Positions 33,439-42,687 of a stretch of 64,000 nt of DNA are shown here, piece by piece; position 1 is the first letter of the stretch; every line of letters begins with the position of its first letter. The translations under genes were made by a program, and so were the position numbers. The notes under the pieces are model-generated. The model was not told where the DNA came from and did not search any database. It worked only from the letters and a program-made list of their open reading frames with translations. Source of the stretch: JAYWXI01 sp036016955 (GTDB lineage Bacteria > Bacteroidota > Bacteroidia > Flavobacteriales > Weeksellaceae); the NCBI RefSeq assembly GCF_036016955.1, contig NZ_JAYWXI010000003.1, positions 1 to 64,000 on the forward strand, written 5' to 3'.

Positions 33439-35250
33439 ATGAAGAAAATATATTGTGTGGCGCTTTTTGTTATGGCGGTTGGAGTGGTTGAGGCACAGGA
33501 AAAAGCCGGCGCGATCGAGGGGGTAAGTCTTCAGGGGAAATTCCTGAACTTGCCTTATGCTAAGGTTAACGAGAACGTTACGGTTATCACTCGTGAGGTT
33601 TTGGAGGTTTCTCCGGCTAAGAGTATCGATGAAGTTTTGCAGCAGTTTGCGGGGTTGGATATCCAGCGGCGTGGGGCGAACGGGGTGCAGAGTGATATTT
33701 CGATGCGGGGTGGTTCTTTTGAGCAGGTGATGATTTTGGTTAACGGCATTCGGATGAATGATGCTCAGACGGGGCATAATTCCATGAATATTCCTGTGGA
33801 TTTGTCTAATGTGGAACGTATCGAAGTGGTTAAAGGGCCGGCGGCAAGGCGTTTTGGAAATAATGCTTATGCGGGGGTTATCAATATCGTTACCAAGGCT
33901 TCCGATAAGGAGACGGTTCGCCTGACTGCGGAGGGCGGGGATTATTCCACTTACCGTTTGGGATTGGGGGCGACGTTTGGTAACGAAAAATGGGCGAACT
34001 TGTTTCAGGTCAATTCGTCTTCATCGGAAGGTTACCGTTACAATACCGATTACCGCATGAATAATGTGTTTTATCAAAACCAACTCCGGCTCAATAACGG
34101 ACAGCTTAAATTTCAGGCGGGGTTTTCAGAAAAAAAATTCGGCGCCAATGGGTTTTATGCTTCGCCACTGGCGACTGAACAATATCAGGAGGTTCAAGTG
34201 TCGGTGTTAAGTGCAATGTTGCGGCAGTCTTGGGGGCGTTTTAATTTGAATTCCAGTATGTATTGGCGTCGCTCTCAGGAGTTGTATTTATACAATCGAA
34301 CCAATCCTTCTTTGTATCGGAATACGGATCAGGGGCATGGGATTGGCGGAGAAGTCAATGGCAGCTACAAGTCTTCTTTGGGGATTACGGGCGTTGGGGT
34401 AGAGCTTAGGAAAGAACTTCTGACGAGCAATAATTTGGGGGATCGGAATCGGTTTATCACTCAGGTGTTTTTTGAACATCATTTTTCTTTTTTTAACGAC
34501 AAGTTGCAGGTTTCTCCGGGGGTTTCGTGGGCGGATTTTTCGACAAGCGGCTCTTTCTTCTATCCAGGGTTGGATGTGGGGTATGATTTGGGGCGAAATC
34601 ATAAACTGTATACCAATATTGCCAAGGTTAGCCGTGTGCCTTCCTTTACGGATCTCTATTATGAAAGCCCGAGGGAAAAGGGGAATCCCGATTTGAAACC
34701 CGAAAATGCTTTATCTTACGAACTGGGTTACCGTTATTTTAAGAGCGGTTTTCAGGTTAAATTAAGTGCGTTCGGCAGACAGACTAACGATGCGATTGAT
34801 TGGGTGCGTAATGATCCTAATGCGCTTTGGCGTTCCGAAAACATCGGCGATATTAAGACTTCGGGGCTTGAAGCGGAAGTGGAACAACGTTTTTCAGGGT
34901 TTGTAAAGTCTTATTCTTTGGGGTATATGTGGGTGGATAATCGTTTGCAGCAGAAGGCGAAATATTCAAAGTATGCTCAGGAAAATTTGAGACACCAGTT
35001 CATTGCCAAAGTGGAGAACGCTTTGGGGAAAAAATGGACGAACCAATTGATTTACCGTTATCAGGAGAGGGCGAGCGGCTACCGCTATCATCTGCTGGAT
35101 GAGAAGCTTTCTTACAATCACCACCGCACGGCTATTTATCTTTTGATTAATAACCTTACGGCGACCCGGTACACCGAGGCTTTTGGGGTTCCCATGCCGG
35201 GGCGTTGGTTTCATTTGGGGGTTTCTTACGATCTTCCATTGGGAAAATAA
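33439..35250 (+). CDS. TonB-dependent outer-membrane receptor (BtuB-like size)
   Basis: A 603-residue outer-membrane receptor. A signal peptide (CVALFVMAVGVVEA) is followed by a plug domain with the conserved DVLQQFAGLDIQRRGANGVQSD-type run shortened here to key parts: IQRRGANGVQ, ISMRGGSFEQVMILVNGIR and the RIEVVKGPAARRFGNNAYAGVINI run. The rest alternates strands of a 22-strand barrel, ending in an aromatic residue pattern typical of the family. It lacks an N-terminal carboxypeptidase-like repeat, unlike SusC. The small size and shape resemble vitamin B12 or iron-chelate receptors. No transporter partner lies next to it. Confidence 0.88.
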   Translation: MKKIYCVALFVMAVGVVEAQEKAGAIEGVSLQGKFLNLPYAKVNENVTVITREVLEVSPAKSIDEVLQQFAGLDIQRRGANGVQSDISMRGGSFEQVMILVNGIRMNDAQTGHNSMNIPVDLSNVERIEVVKGPAARRFGNNAYAGVINIVTKASDKETVRLTAEGGDYSTYRLGLGATFGNEKWANLFQVNSSSSEGYRYNTDYRMNNVFYQNQLRLNNGQLKFQAGFSEKKFGANGFYASPLATEQYQEVQVSVLSAMLRQSWGRFNLNSSMYWRRSQELYLYNRTNPSLYRNTDQGHGIGGEVNGSYKSSLGITGVGVELRKELLTSNNLGDRNRFITQVFFEHHFSFFNDKLQVSPGVSWADFSTSGSFFYPGLDVGYDLGRNHKLYTNIAKVSRVPSFTDLYYESPREKGNPDLKPENALSYELGYRYFKSGFQVKLSAFGRQTNDAIDWVRNDPNALWRSENIGDIKTSGLEAEVEQRFSGFVKSYSLGYMWVDNRLQQKAKYSKYAQENLRHQFIAKVENALGKKWTNQLIYRYQERASGYRYHLLDEKLSYNHHRTAIYLLINNLTATRYTEAFGVPMPGRWFHLGVSYDLPLGK

Positions 35251-35288
35251 GAGGGGAAGGACTTTTTTTGAAAATATAAATCATTTAG

Positions 35289-35314
35289 AAAACCGTTTTT
35301 TAGACGGTTTTTTT
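35289..35314 (+). terminator. Terminator of the TonB-dependent receptor
   Basis: AAAACCGT, loop TTTTTAG, ACGGTTTT, then more T. Confidence 0.75.
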
Positions 35315-35409
35315 ATTGCGACGAGGGGGAATGATCTGAGGGATAACTAAAATTCTTGGCGGGGCAACACGGTGGTTAATAGATTTTTTCATTTGTTTTT
35401 TTTAATCGA

Positions 35410-35424
35410 ATAGTTTTTATCTAT
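35410..35424 (+). promoter_or_regulatory. OxyR-like half-site upstream of katG
   Basis: ATAG, seven bases, CTAT at 35410-35424 equals one half of the OxyR motif. It is 54 bases upstream of the -7 box. The second half at the usual spacing is absent. Confidence 0.35.
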
Positions 35425-35478
35425 ATTTTGTTTTGAAACTTTAATACAATTTAACGTGATGGTATGGGGGAATCCTCC

Positions 35479-35486
35479 TACATTTG
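35479..35486 (+). promoter_or_regulatory. -7 promoter box of katG
   Basis: TACATTTG, 28 bases ahead of the katG start codon. No TTG at the -33 position. Confidence 0.5.
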
Positions 35487-35514
35487 TCCAAAATAACATC
35501 AAAACAGAATTATT

Positions 35515-37809
35515 ATGAATCATTCCGAACAAGGGAAATGTCCTTTTTCCCATTCCAATGGATCCGATGAAAATCAAAATGTTAGCGGCTCTGAATTCCA
35601 AAGGGATTCCGATAACAAAGGCAAAAACATAGCCTCTTCAGCGGGGAAGTGTCCGGTGATGCATGGGGCTAATACCGAGGAAAGTCAGTCCGTAATGAGT
35701 TGGTGGCCTAATGCGCTCAATTTGGATATTTTGGCCCAGCATGATACGAAGACCAATCCTCTTGGAGAGTCGTTTAATTATGCGGAGGAATTTAAAAAAC
35801 TGGACTTGGAGGCGGTGAAAAGCGATTTGAGGGCTTTGATGACCGATTCTCAGGACTGGTGGCCTGCGGATTACGGAAACTATGCGGGGATGTTTGTCCG
35901 TACGGCTTGGCACTTGGCGGGGTCTTACCGTAAGGCGGACGGTCGGGGAGGCAGCAATACGGGAAACCAGCGTTTTGCGCCGTTAAACTCCTGGCCAGAT
36001 AATGTGAATACGGACAAGGGACGTCGTTTACTTTGGCCGATCAAGAAAAAATACGGCAACAAGATTTCTTGGGGCGATTTGATCATCTTGGCAGGAACGG
36101 TGGCTTATGAGTCAGTGGGGCTTAAAACGTTTGGTTTTGCGGGTGGAAGATCCGATATATGGCATCCCGAAAAAGATATTTACTGGGGCTCCGAGAAGCA
36201 GTGGCTTGCCCCTACAGGGAGCGAAGGCACTCGGTATGACGGCGATCGTGAGAGTTTGGAGAACCCTCTGGCGGCAGTGATGATGGGGCTTATTTATGTC
36301 AACCCAGAAGGGGTGGATGGCCATCCGGATCCTCTTCGGACCGCTCAAGATATGCGGGTGACTTTCGAGCGAATGGGGATGAATGACGAAGAAACGGTGG
36401 CGCTAACGGCGGGAGGACATACGGTAGGGAAATGCCACGGAAATGGACGAGCCGAAAAACTTGGTAAAGACGTGGAAGGCGCCGATGTAGAGTTTCAGGG
36501 GTTGGGCTGGCATAACCCTGAGGGAACAGGTAACGGCGCTCATACGATGGTTAGCGGGATCGAAGGGGCTTGGACGACGCATCCGGACCGTTGGGACAAC
36601 GGCTTTTTCGATTTGTTGCTGAATCACGAATGGGAGTTGAAAAAAAGCCCTGCGGGAGCATGGCAATGGGAGCCGGTGGATATGGACGAATCCAAAAAAC
36701 CGGTGGATGCTCACGACCCGACCGTAAAAAGAAATCCTATCATGACAGATGCCGATATGGCTCTGAAAATCGATCCGGAGTACCGTAAGATTTCGGAAAA
36801 GTTTTACAATGATTTTGATTATTTTTCTGACGTTTTTGCTCGTGCTTGGTTTAAGCTGACTCATAGGGATTTAGGGCCTAAGTCCCGTTATTTGGGGGCG
36901 GATGTTCCTTCGGAGGATTTGCTATGGCAAGACCCGATTCCTTCTGTGGATTACGTACTGACCGAGCAAGAGGTGGCGGATTTAAAACAACAGCTTCTGA
37001 ACAGTGGGCTGACCAGGGCAGAACTTATTGCTACGGCTTGGGACAGTGCGCGGACTTACCGAGGTTCGGACTATCGTGGTGGGGCTAACGGAGCGAGAAT
37101 CCGTCTGGAGCCACAGAATCAGTGGGAAGGAAACGAACCCGAGAGACTTGCTAAAGTCCTGAAAAAACTCACGGAAATTCAGAATGGTTTTTCTCCTAAA
37201 GTGAGTTTGGCAGACCTTATCGTGTTGGGTGGAACGGCTGCCGTGGAACAAGCGGCCAAGGAGGCCGGAGTGGAAATTAATGTTCCGTTTGCTCCTGGTA
37301 GAGGAGATGCTTCTCAAGAAATGACAGATATCGATTCGTTTGGCGATCTTGAACCGATTCATGACGGTTTTAGAAACTGGTTGAAGAAAGATTATGTGGT
37401 TCCTTCGGAGGAGCTGCTTTTGGATCGGGCTCAGCTTATGGGGCTTACGGCTCCTGAAATGACGGTTTTAATCGGAGGGATGCGTGTGTTGGGAGCCAAT
37501 TATGGCAGTGAAAAACATGGCGTGTTTACTCAACGGGAGGGCGTTTTGACCAACGATTTCTTCGTCACGCTTACCGACATGAATTACCGTTGGGTTCCTG
37601 CAGGCAATAACCTTTACCGTATTGTGGATCGCTCTTCGGGGGAAACCAAATATACCGCTACCCGTGTGGATTTGGTGTTTGGCAGCAATTCTATCTTAAG
37701 GGCTTATGCGGAAGTTTATGCTCAAGACGATAACAAGGAAAAATTCGTCAAAGATTTTGTTAAAGCATGGACTAAGGTGATGAATGCGGATCGTTTCGAT
37801 TTGAGATAA
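35515..37809 (+). CDS. katG: Catalase-peroxidase KatG
   Basis: A 764-residue haem enzyme that breaks down hydrogen peroxide. The distal triad is Arg129, Trp132 and His133 (FVRTAWH), and the proximal ligand is His302 (GGHTVGKCHG). Trp132, Tyr261 (GLIYVNPEG) and Met287 (FERMGMN) are the residues that form the characteristic cross-linked adduct. The C-terminal half is the inactive duplicate domain. The N-terminus carries two KCP-type motifs, KCPFSH and KCPVMH (residues 8-13 and 45-50), which suggest a small local duplication. An OxyR-like half-site and a -7 box lie upstream, so peroxide induction is likely. Confidence 0.96.
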   Translation: MNHSEQGKCPFSHSNGSDENQNVSGSEFQRDSDNKGKNIASSAGKCPVMHGANTEESQSVMSWWPNALNLDILAQHDTKTNPLGESFNYAEEFKKLDLEAVKSDLRALMTDSQDWWPADYGNYAGMFVRTAWHLAGSYRKADGRGGSNTGNQRFAPLNSWPDNVNTDKGRRLLWPIKKKYGNKISWGDLIILAGTVAYESVGLKTFGFAGGRSDIWHPEKDIYWGSEKQWLAPTGSEGTRYDGDRESLENPLAAVMMGLIYVNPEGVDGHPDPLRTAQDMRVTFERMGMNDEETVALTAGGHTVGKCHGNGRAEKLGKDVEGADVEFQGLGWHNPEGTGNGAHTMVSGIEGAWTTHPDRWDNGFFDLLLNHEWELKKSPAGAWQWEPVDMDESKKPVDAHDPTVKRNPIMTDADMALKIDPEYRKISEKFYNDFDYFSDVFARAWFKLTHRDLGPKSRYLGADVPSEDLLWQDPIPSVDYVLTEQEVADLKQQLLNSGLTRAELIATAWDSARTYRGSDYRGGANGARIRLEPQNQWEGNEPERLAKVLKKLTEIQNGFSPKVSLADLIVLGGTAAVEQAAKEAGVEINVPFAPGRGDASQEMTDIDSFGDLEPIHDGFRNWLKKDYVVPSEELLLDRAQLMGLTAPEMTVLIGGMRVLGANYGSEKHGVFTQREGVLTNDFFVTLTDMNYRWVPAGNNLYRIVDRSSGETKYTATRVDLVFGSNSILRAYAEVYAQDDNKEKFVKDFVKAWTKVMNADRFDLR

Positions 37810-37830
37810 AATTTTTGAAAGACCAAGAAA

Positions 37831-37862
37831 AAAGCCACGCTCCGTTTGAGAGTGTGGCTTTT
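37831..37862. terminator. Bidirectional terminator between katG and the glycosyltransferase gene
   Basis: AAAGCCACGCTC, loop CGTTT, then GAGAGTGTGGCTTTT with a bulge. T runs on both sides. Confidence 0.65.
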
Positions 37863-37881
37863 CTATTAGAGTGCATTAGAC

Positions 37882-39177
37882 TTAGCGCTGTAAAATTTCG
37901 CTTAATTTTTTGGTGAGAGCCCGCCGGGAGTAACTTTCGATATCGGTTCGGGAAAAATTGCAAACGGTATCGTGATTTTTCCATTGGCGGTAAGTTTCCA
38001 GAATAAAGGTTTTTACTTTCTCTTTTTCATCATAGGTGAAATGGCTTCCGGAGTGGGTTTCCTCAAGAATTCGTGCTACGTCGGCTCCATTGGGACCAAA
38101 GGATAAGATGGGTTTTCCCGAGGCTAAGTATTCAAAAAGTTTTCCGGGGATGATGCCGCGGGAATGCGCTTCGGGAAAGTTGGTTAAAAGGAGCAAGGCG
38201 GCATTGGCCATTTCTTCCAAAGCCTCTTGGTGGGAGAGGTAGCCTGTGGAATAGACGGCAGAGGAAAGCAACGTTGATTTTAAAGTGTGGGCTATTTTTT
38301 CGTCTACCCGTCCCACAAAGCGAATCTCGAGATCGGATTTAAAATCGGGGCTTTCTCCAACCAGTTCTTCCAAGGCCTGCCAAAGGATTTTGGGGGTTCT
38401 CAGTTGTTCTAATACGCCGATATAGCTAATCGCAAAGCGTTTGCTTTTCGGGCTTGGGGCTACGAGCTGAGCCTCTTTATCAAACCCATTGGTGAGGCAT
38501 ACGGCATTGGCTCCTTTTTTACGGAAGTTTTCGGCATCGGTAAAACTCGTGGCTAAAGTAAGGTCTGCGGTTTTGAATACCTTTTCTTCCAAGACACGGT
38601 GTTTACGGTCGGCCCATGAGGTTAGTTTCAGGTGTTTGTAGTAAGAAATTTCCGTCCAGGGATCCCGAAAATCGGCAATCCATTTCAAATCAGGAAAATG
38701 CCGTTTTAGTTTCAAGCCTATAAGGTGAAGCGAGTGGGGTGGTCCCGTGGTGACTAAGGCTTCGTAGGAATGCTCCCGAAGGTGTTTTTTTAAAAAATTT
38801 ACGGAAGGACGAACCCAAAAGACTCTCGCATCGGGAATGAAAAAATTACCTCTTACCCAAATGGAAAGTTTGGACTTCCAGTTTTGATGGTGGCCGACAT
38901 CAAATTGACCGGCTTTGTATTTTTTGTTGTTTTTATTTAGTTTTTCGGCCCATTGGTAAGGCTCCCATATGGGGGTTCTGATAGTGGAAATACCTTCGGG
39001 GACCTCATCCACGAGACTTTCGTCCATGAGGGGATAGCTCGGATTCTGAGGGATGAATACCGTGGGAGACCATCCGAATTCGGGCAGGTATTTGGCAAAT
39101 TTCAACCACCGCTGGACGCCCGGTCCACCGGCAGGTGGCCAATAATAAGAAACGATTAAAACTTTTTTTTCGGCCAT
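37882..39177 (-). CDS. GT4-family glycosyltransferase
   Basis: A 431-residue glycosyltransferase with two Rossmann domains. The N-terminus has VLIVSYYWPPAGGPGVQRWLKFAKYLPEFG, shown here as the motifs SYYWPPAGGPG and VQRWLKFAKYLP, typical of GT-B enzymes. The C-terminal donor-binding region has GVLEQLRTP and ARGIIPGKLFEYLASGKPILSFG (key residues GKLFEYLA, then GKPIL). It likely builds an envelope polysaccharide or glycoconjugate, but no other polysaccharide genes surround it. It starts a long minus-strand run of genes. Confidence 0.88.
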   Translation of the reverse strand: MAEKKVLIVSYYWPPAGGPGVQRWLKFAKYLPEFGWSPTVFIPQNPSYPLMDESLVDEVPEGISTIRTPIWEPYQWAEKLNKNNKKYKAGQFDVGHHQNWKSKLSIWVRGNFFIPDARVFWVRPSVNFLKKHLREHSYEALVTTGPPHSLHLIGLKLKRHFPDLKWIADFRDPWTEISYYKHLKLTSWADRKHRVLEEKVFKTADLTLATSFTDAENFRKKGANAVCLTNGFDKEAQLVAPSPKSKRFAISYIGVLEQLRTPKILWQALEELVGESPDFKSDLEIRFVGRVDEKIAHTLKSTLLSSAVYSTGYLSHQEALEEMANAALLLLTNFPEAHSRGIIPGKLFEYLASGKPILSFGPNGADVARILEETHSGSHFTYDEKEKVKTFILETYRQWKNHDTVCNFSRTDIESYSRRALTKKLSEILQR

Positions 39178-39253
39178 TTTTACAAAATCAATGCGCTAAA
39201 ATACGAAAACTTTAGAGGACAAGCCGAAAAGAAGTGCCTTAGCGTATTTGGAT

Positions 39254-39484
39254 TTACTTTTTCTCTATCGTTTTTGCATAGGCGGTTGCAAAACAATTAA
39301 AAGTAAAAAATAAAAAACCGGCGAGCACTAAATCCGGAATCAACCAAAATAAACCGGAAGCCAAAAGAGTAACCGCTAAAGCTAATGGTTTTCTTTTGAA
39401 AAGGATGACATAGCCTTGTATAAAGGCTAAACAAGCTATCAATGCAAAGAAAACGCCTACGAGAGGGAATAAAAGGGTGCTCAT
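39254..39484 (-). CDS. Small three-helix membrane protein
   Basis: A 76-residue protein with hydrophobic segments at about residues 4-27, 34-54 and 53-70, in a compact membrane bundle. I start it at 39484 because a TACATTTG promoter box lies 21 bases upstream of that ATG; a longer frame would place the box inside the gene. No family is recognised. It has no clear partner, although the glycosyltransferase begins 76 bases downstream on the same strand. Confidence 0.5.
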   Translation of the reverse strand: MSTLLFPLVGVFFALIACLAFIQGYVILFKRKPLALAVTLLASGLFWLIPDLVLAGFLFFTFNCFATAYAKTIEKK

Positions 39485-39505
39485 GGGGATTTCGGTTAAG
39501 GGAAG

Positions 39506-39513
39506 CAAATGTA
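39506..39513 (-). promoter_or_regulatory. -7 promoter box of the small membrane gene
   Basis: Minus strand TACATTTG, 21 bases upstream of the ATG at 39484. Confidence 0.45.
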
Positions 39514-39600
39514 ATGAAAAAGACAAACAGACAGAACGTGAAGTCGTTAGATTTTATCAAAAAAATTAAATGGCGTTAAAGGTTGTATTCGGTTTAAAAC

Positions 39601-39631
39601 ACAACGCTCCGAATAAGATTCGGAGCGTTGT
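39601..39631 (-). terminator. Terminator of the fatty-acid oxidation operon
   Basis: ACAACGCTCCGAAT, loop AAG, ATTCGGAGCGTTGT: a perfect 14-bp stem 23 bases past the acyl-CoA dehydrogenase stop. Confidence 0.88.
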
Positions 39632-39654
39632 TAATTAAGCTTTTGGAACGGTAT

Positions 39655-41433
39655 TTAGTAGGTTCCTTTTTCGACGAAGTGAGCTGCTACTTTTTCGGTT
39701 AGGGCGACCACGTTCGGTGCGTTGGTGTATTTAGTGAAACGTCTTAACCCTGAAAGCATCATTCTTTGTTCGTCGCCTTCAGCAAAGGAGACAATCCCTT
39801 CTTTGGCTGCCGCTGTAATGGCTTCGACTGCTTTGTAGAGGTTTAATCTGGCCATTGCGGCTTCAACCGAGTCGGTATCAAAATGCTTTTCTGCTCTTAA
39901 AACTGCAGATTCTGCCATGTAAATTTGGTTAAGAATTTCGGAGGCGTTCAACAGCAAATGCTGTTGCTTTTCGATTTCCATCATGTATTTCTGAAGGGCG
40001 GCTCCGGAAACCATAAGGAATACTTTTTTAAGGTTGGCGATCAACGCTTTTTCTTCACTCATGTATGCGGAGTAATCGGGCACTTCAAAAGAAGGAATAC
40101 TCATCAGCTCTTTTCCGATGGCCATAGCGGGCGTCAAGAGGTCAATCTCGCCTTTCATGGCTCTTTTAATTAGCATTCCTACGGATAATAGACGGTTGAT
40201 TTCGTTGGTTCCCTCGTATATTCTTCCGATACGGGCATCTCTCCAAGCGGCTTCCATAGGCGCATCCTCGGAAAAGCCCATCCCGCCGAAAATCTGGATG
40301 CCTTCATCGGCTGTATGCTGCGTAAGATCCGAAACGAAAACTTTAAGGATAGAGCATTCTACGGCGAATTCTTCAACGCCTTTTAACTCGGCTTGTTGGT
40401 GATCCATACCGTTATTCGTAAGTTCGGTGATTTTGTCCTCAATGTTTTTGGCTGCTCTGTAAGAGCCTGCTTCACAGACAAACACGCCGGTTGCCATTTC
40501 GGCTATTTTTTTGCGGATTGCTCCGAAGGAAGAAATACTGACGCCGAATTGTTTACGATCGTTAGCGTATTGGATGGAATGGTTAAGGATTCTTCTTTGT
40601 CCGTCCAGTGAAGCGGCAGCCAGTTTTATCCTTCCCACGTTTAGGGCGTTCAGGGCAATTTTAAACCCGTTGTTACGCTCGCCCAAAAGGTTTTCCACGG
40701 GGATTTTCATCTCGTTGAAAAAAACCTGGCGGGTGGAAGAGGAGCGGATCCCCAGTTTATGCTCTTCTTCTCCGAAGGAAAGCGACTCTGGATTTTCCAA
40801 TTCGGAGCGGTTAACCACGAAGCCCGTGATGTTTTTGTCGTCGTCGATTTTTGCAAAAAGAGTAAATGTATCGGCAAAACCCGCATTGGAAATCCACATT
40901 TTCTGCCCGTTGATAATATAATGTTTACCATCTTCCGAAAGGCGGGCTTTGGTTTTTCCGCTGTTGGCATCCGAACCGGCATCCGGTTCGGTTAGACAGT
41001 AGGCTCCAAATTTCAATCCTTGTGCAAGATCGGGAAGGTATTTGTTTTTTTGCTCTTCCGTACCGTAAAAAAGGATGGGAAGGGTTCCGATACCGGTATG
41101 TGCTCCATAGGCGGTGGCCAAAGATCCGTTCGCTCCCGAAGCGACGTCACAAGCCAGCACGGTGGTTACAAACCCCATGCCTAATCCGCCGTACTGCTCG
41201 GGAACGGCAATGCCCAAAGCGCCCATTTCCCCGAGTTTCTTCATGCACTCTTCGGTGAGGGCATAATCTTTTTTCTCGAATCGGTCGCGATGCGGAATCA
41301 CCTCGCGGTCAATAAATTCACGAATGGAGTCGCGAAGCATCTTTTGTTCTTCATTCAGCTCTTCAAGACTGAAAATCTCGGTGGCAGGGGTTTCCTTGAT
41401 TAAGAATTCTCCCCCTTTAAGTATTGTGCTCAT
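39655..41433 (-). CDS. Acyl-CoA dehydrogenase
   Basis: A 592-residue FAD enzyme that makes the 2,3 double bond of acyl-CoA in beta-oxidation. Core motifs are AYCLTEPDAGSDA (about residues 130-142), MWISNAGFAD, and the C-terminal IFGGMGFSEDAPMEAAWRDARIGRIYEGTNEI region, which holds the family's catalytic glutamate in YEGTNE (about 400). Beyond residue 415 there is a helical extension of about 175 residues like that of very-long-chain dehydrogenases. It is the last gene of the marR-fadB-fadA operon, followed by a strong terminator. Confidence 0.93.
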   Translation of the reverse strand: MSTILKGGEFLIKETPATEIFSLEELNEEQKMLRDSIREFIDREVIPHRDRFEKKDYALTEECMKKLGEMGALGIAVPEQYGGLGMGFVTTVLACDVASGANGSLATAYGAHTGIGTLPILFYGTEEQKNKYLPDLAQGLKFGAYCLTEPDAGSDANSGKTKARLSEDGKHYIINGQKMWISNAGFADTFTLFAKIDDDKNITGFVVNRSELENPESLSFGEEEHKLGIRSSSTRQVFFNEMKIPVENLLGERNNGFKIALNALNVGRIKLAAASLDGQRRILNHSIQYANDRKQFGVSISSFGAIRKKIAEMATGVFVCEAGSYRAAKNIEDKITELTNNGMDHQQAELKGVEEFAVECSILKVFVSDLTQHTADEGIQIFGGMGFSEDAPMEAAWRDARIGRIYEGTNEINRLLSVGMLIKRAMKGEIDLLTPAMAIGKELMSIPSFEVPDYSAYMSEEKALIANLKKVFLMVSGAALQKYMMEIEKQQHLLLNASEILNQIYMAESAVLRAEKHFDTDSVEAAMARLNLYKAVEAITAAAKEGIVSFAEGDEQRMMLSGLRRFTKYTNAPNVVALTEKVAAHFVEKGTY

Positions 41434-41472
41434 TTTTTCTGTATTTTTTAGGATTAAGTGATTTAATTGGTT

Positions 41473-42654
41473 TTATTTTAGGCGTTCAAAAATACTTGCG
41501 GCGCCTTGTCCCGTTCCTACGCACATGGTAACCATACCGTATTTCTGTCCTCTCTTTCGCATTTCATCCAAAAGCTGAACGGTCAGTTTGGTGCCGGTGC
41601 ACCCGAGCGGATGCCCTAAAGCAATGGCTCCACCATTTACATTGAGGATTTCCCGATTAAGATCCAACTCTTTTATAATGGCTACCGATTGGGAAGCAAA
41701 AGCCTCGTTCAATTCGATGAGTTCAATATCTTTTAAGGTTAAACCGGCTTGCTTCAAAGCCTTGGGAATGGCATAAACCGGTCCCATGCCCATAATTCGG
41801 GGCTCTAAGCCGGCGGTGGCATAAGATACCAGTCGGGCCTCAGGTTCCAACCCGAGTTCTTTTACCATTTCTTCGGACATGACGATGACAAATGCCGCTC
41901 CGTCCGACATTTGCGAAGAATTTCCTGCCGTTACGCTTCCTCCGTTTGCAAAAACGGGTTTCAGTTTGGCAAGCCCTTCCAGTGAAGTGTCTTTTCTGGG
42001 GCCCTCATCCACTGAAAATTCAAAGGATTTGGTCTGTAGTTTTTGATTTTCGTCAAGGAAGTTATACTCCACCGGAATAGGGACAATCTGTCCTTCAAAT
42101 TTGTTTTCGGCTAAAGCCTTGAGAGCTTTACGGTGAGAGTCAAAAGCAAAAGCATCTTGTTCCTCACGGCTAATCTGATACTGCTGAGCTACCGCTTCGG
42201 CCGTATATCCCATGCCCCAATAATAGTCGGGGTTGGACTTGGCCACGTCGGTTTCCGGTACGGGTTTGTAACCGCCCATGGGAATGAAACTCATGGATTC
42301 TGTCCCCCCAGCAATGATGCAGTCGGCCATTCCCGCCTGGATTTTAGCCGAAGCAATAGCAATGGCTTCCGATCCCGAAGCACAATAACGATTCACGGTT
42401 ACTCCGGGAACCCGATCCGTGTTTAGTCCCATCAGGGAAATAAGTCGGGCCACATTCAGCCCTTGCTCCGCCTCAGGCATGGCATTACCTACAATTAAAT
42501 CGTCAATTCGGTTCTTGTCGAGTTCGGGTACGTCGGTCATCAGTTTTTCGATGACTTTGACCGCCATTACATCGGGACGCGTAAACCGAAGCGAACCCTT
42601 AGGGGCTTTTCCTACAGCTGTTCTGTAGCCTTTTATGATGTATGCTGTTTTCAT
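41473..42654 (-). CDS. fadA: Acetyl-CoA acyltransferase (3-ketoacyl-CoA thiolase)
   Basis: A 393-residue thiolase that cleaves 3-ketoacyl-CoA to acetyl-CoA. The active-site cysteine is in VNRYCASGSEA (about residue 91), the histidine in GGAIALGHPLGCTG (about 350) and the second cysteine in MVTMCVGTGQGA (about 380). It lies between the multifunctional beta-oxidation enzyme and the acyl-CoA dehydrogenase, spaced 33 and 39 bases from them, in one operon. A role in fatty acid degradation is favoured over acetoacetyl-CoA synthesis because of this context. Confidence 0.94.
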   Translation of the reverse strand: MKTAYIIKGYRTAVGKAPKGSLRFTRPDVMAVKVIEKLMTDVPELDKNRIDDLIVGNAMPEAEQGLNVARLISLMGLNTDRVPGVTVNRYCASGSEAIAIASAKIQAGMADCIIAGGTESMSFIPMGGYKPVPETDVAKSNPDYYWGMGYTAEAVAQQYQISREEQDAFAFDSHRKALKALAENKFEGQIVPIPVEYNFLDENQKLQTKSFEFSVDEGPRKDTSLEGLAKLKPVFANGGSVTAGNSSQMSDGAAFVIVMSEEMVKELGLEPEARLVSYATAGLEPRIMGMGPVYAIPKALKQAGLTLKDIELIELNEAFASQSVAIIKELDLNREILNVNGGAIALGHPLGCTGTKLTVQLLDEMRKRGQKYGMVTMCVGTGQGAASIFERLK

Positions 42655-42687
42655 TTTTTTGCAGTATTTAATGGTAAATGTTTCGTA

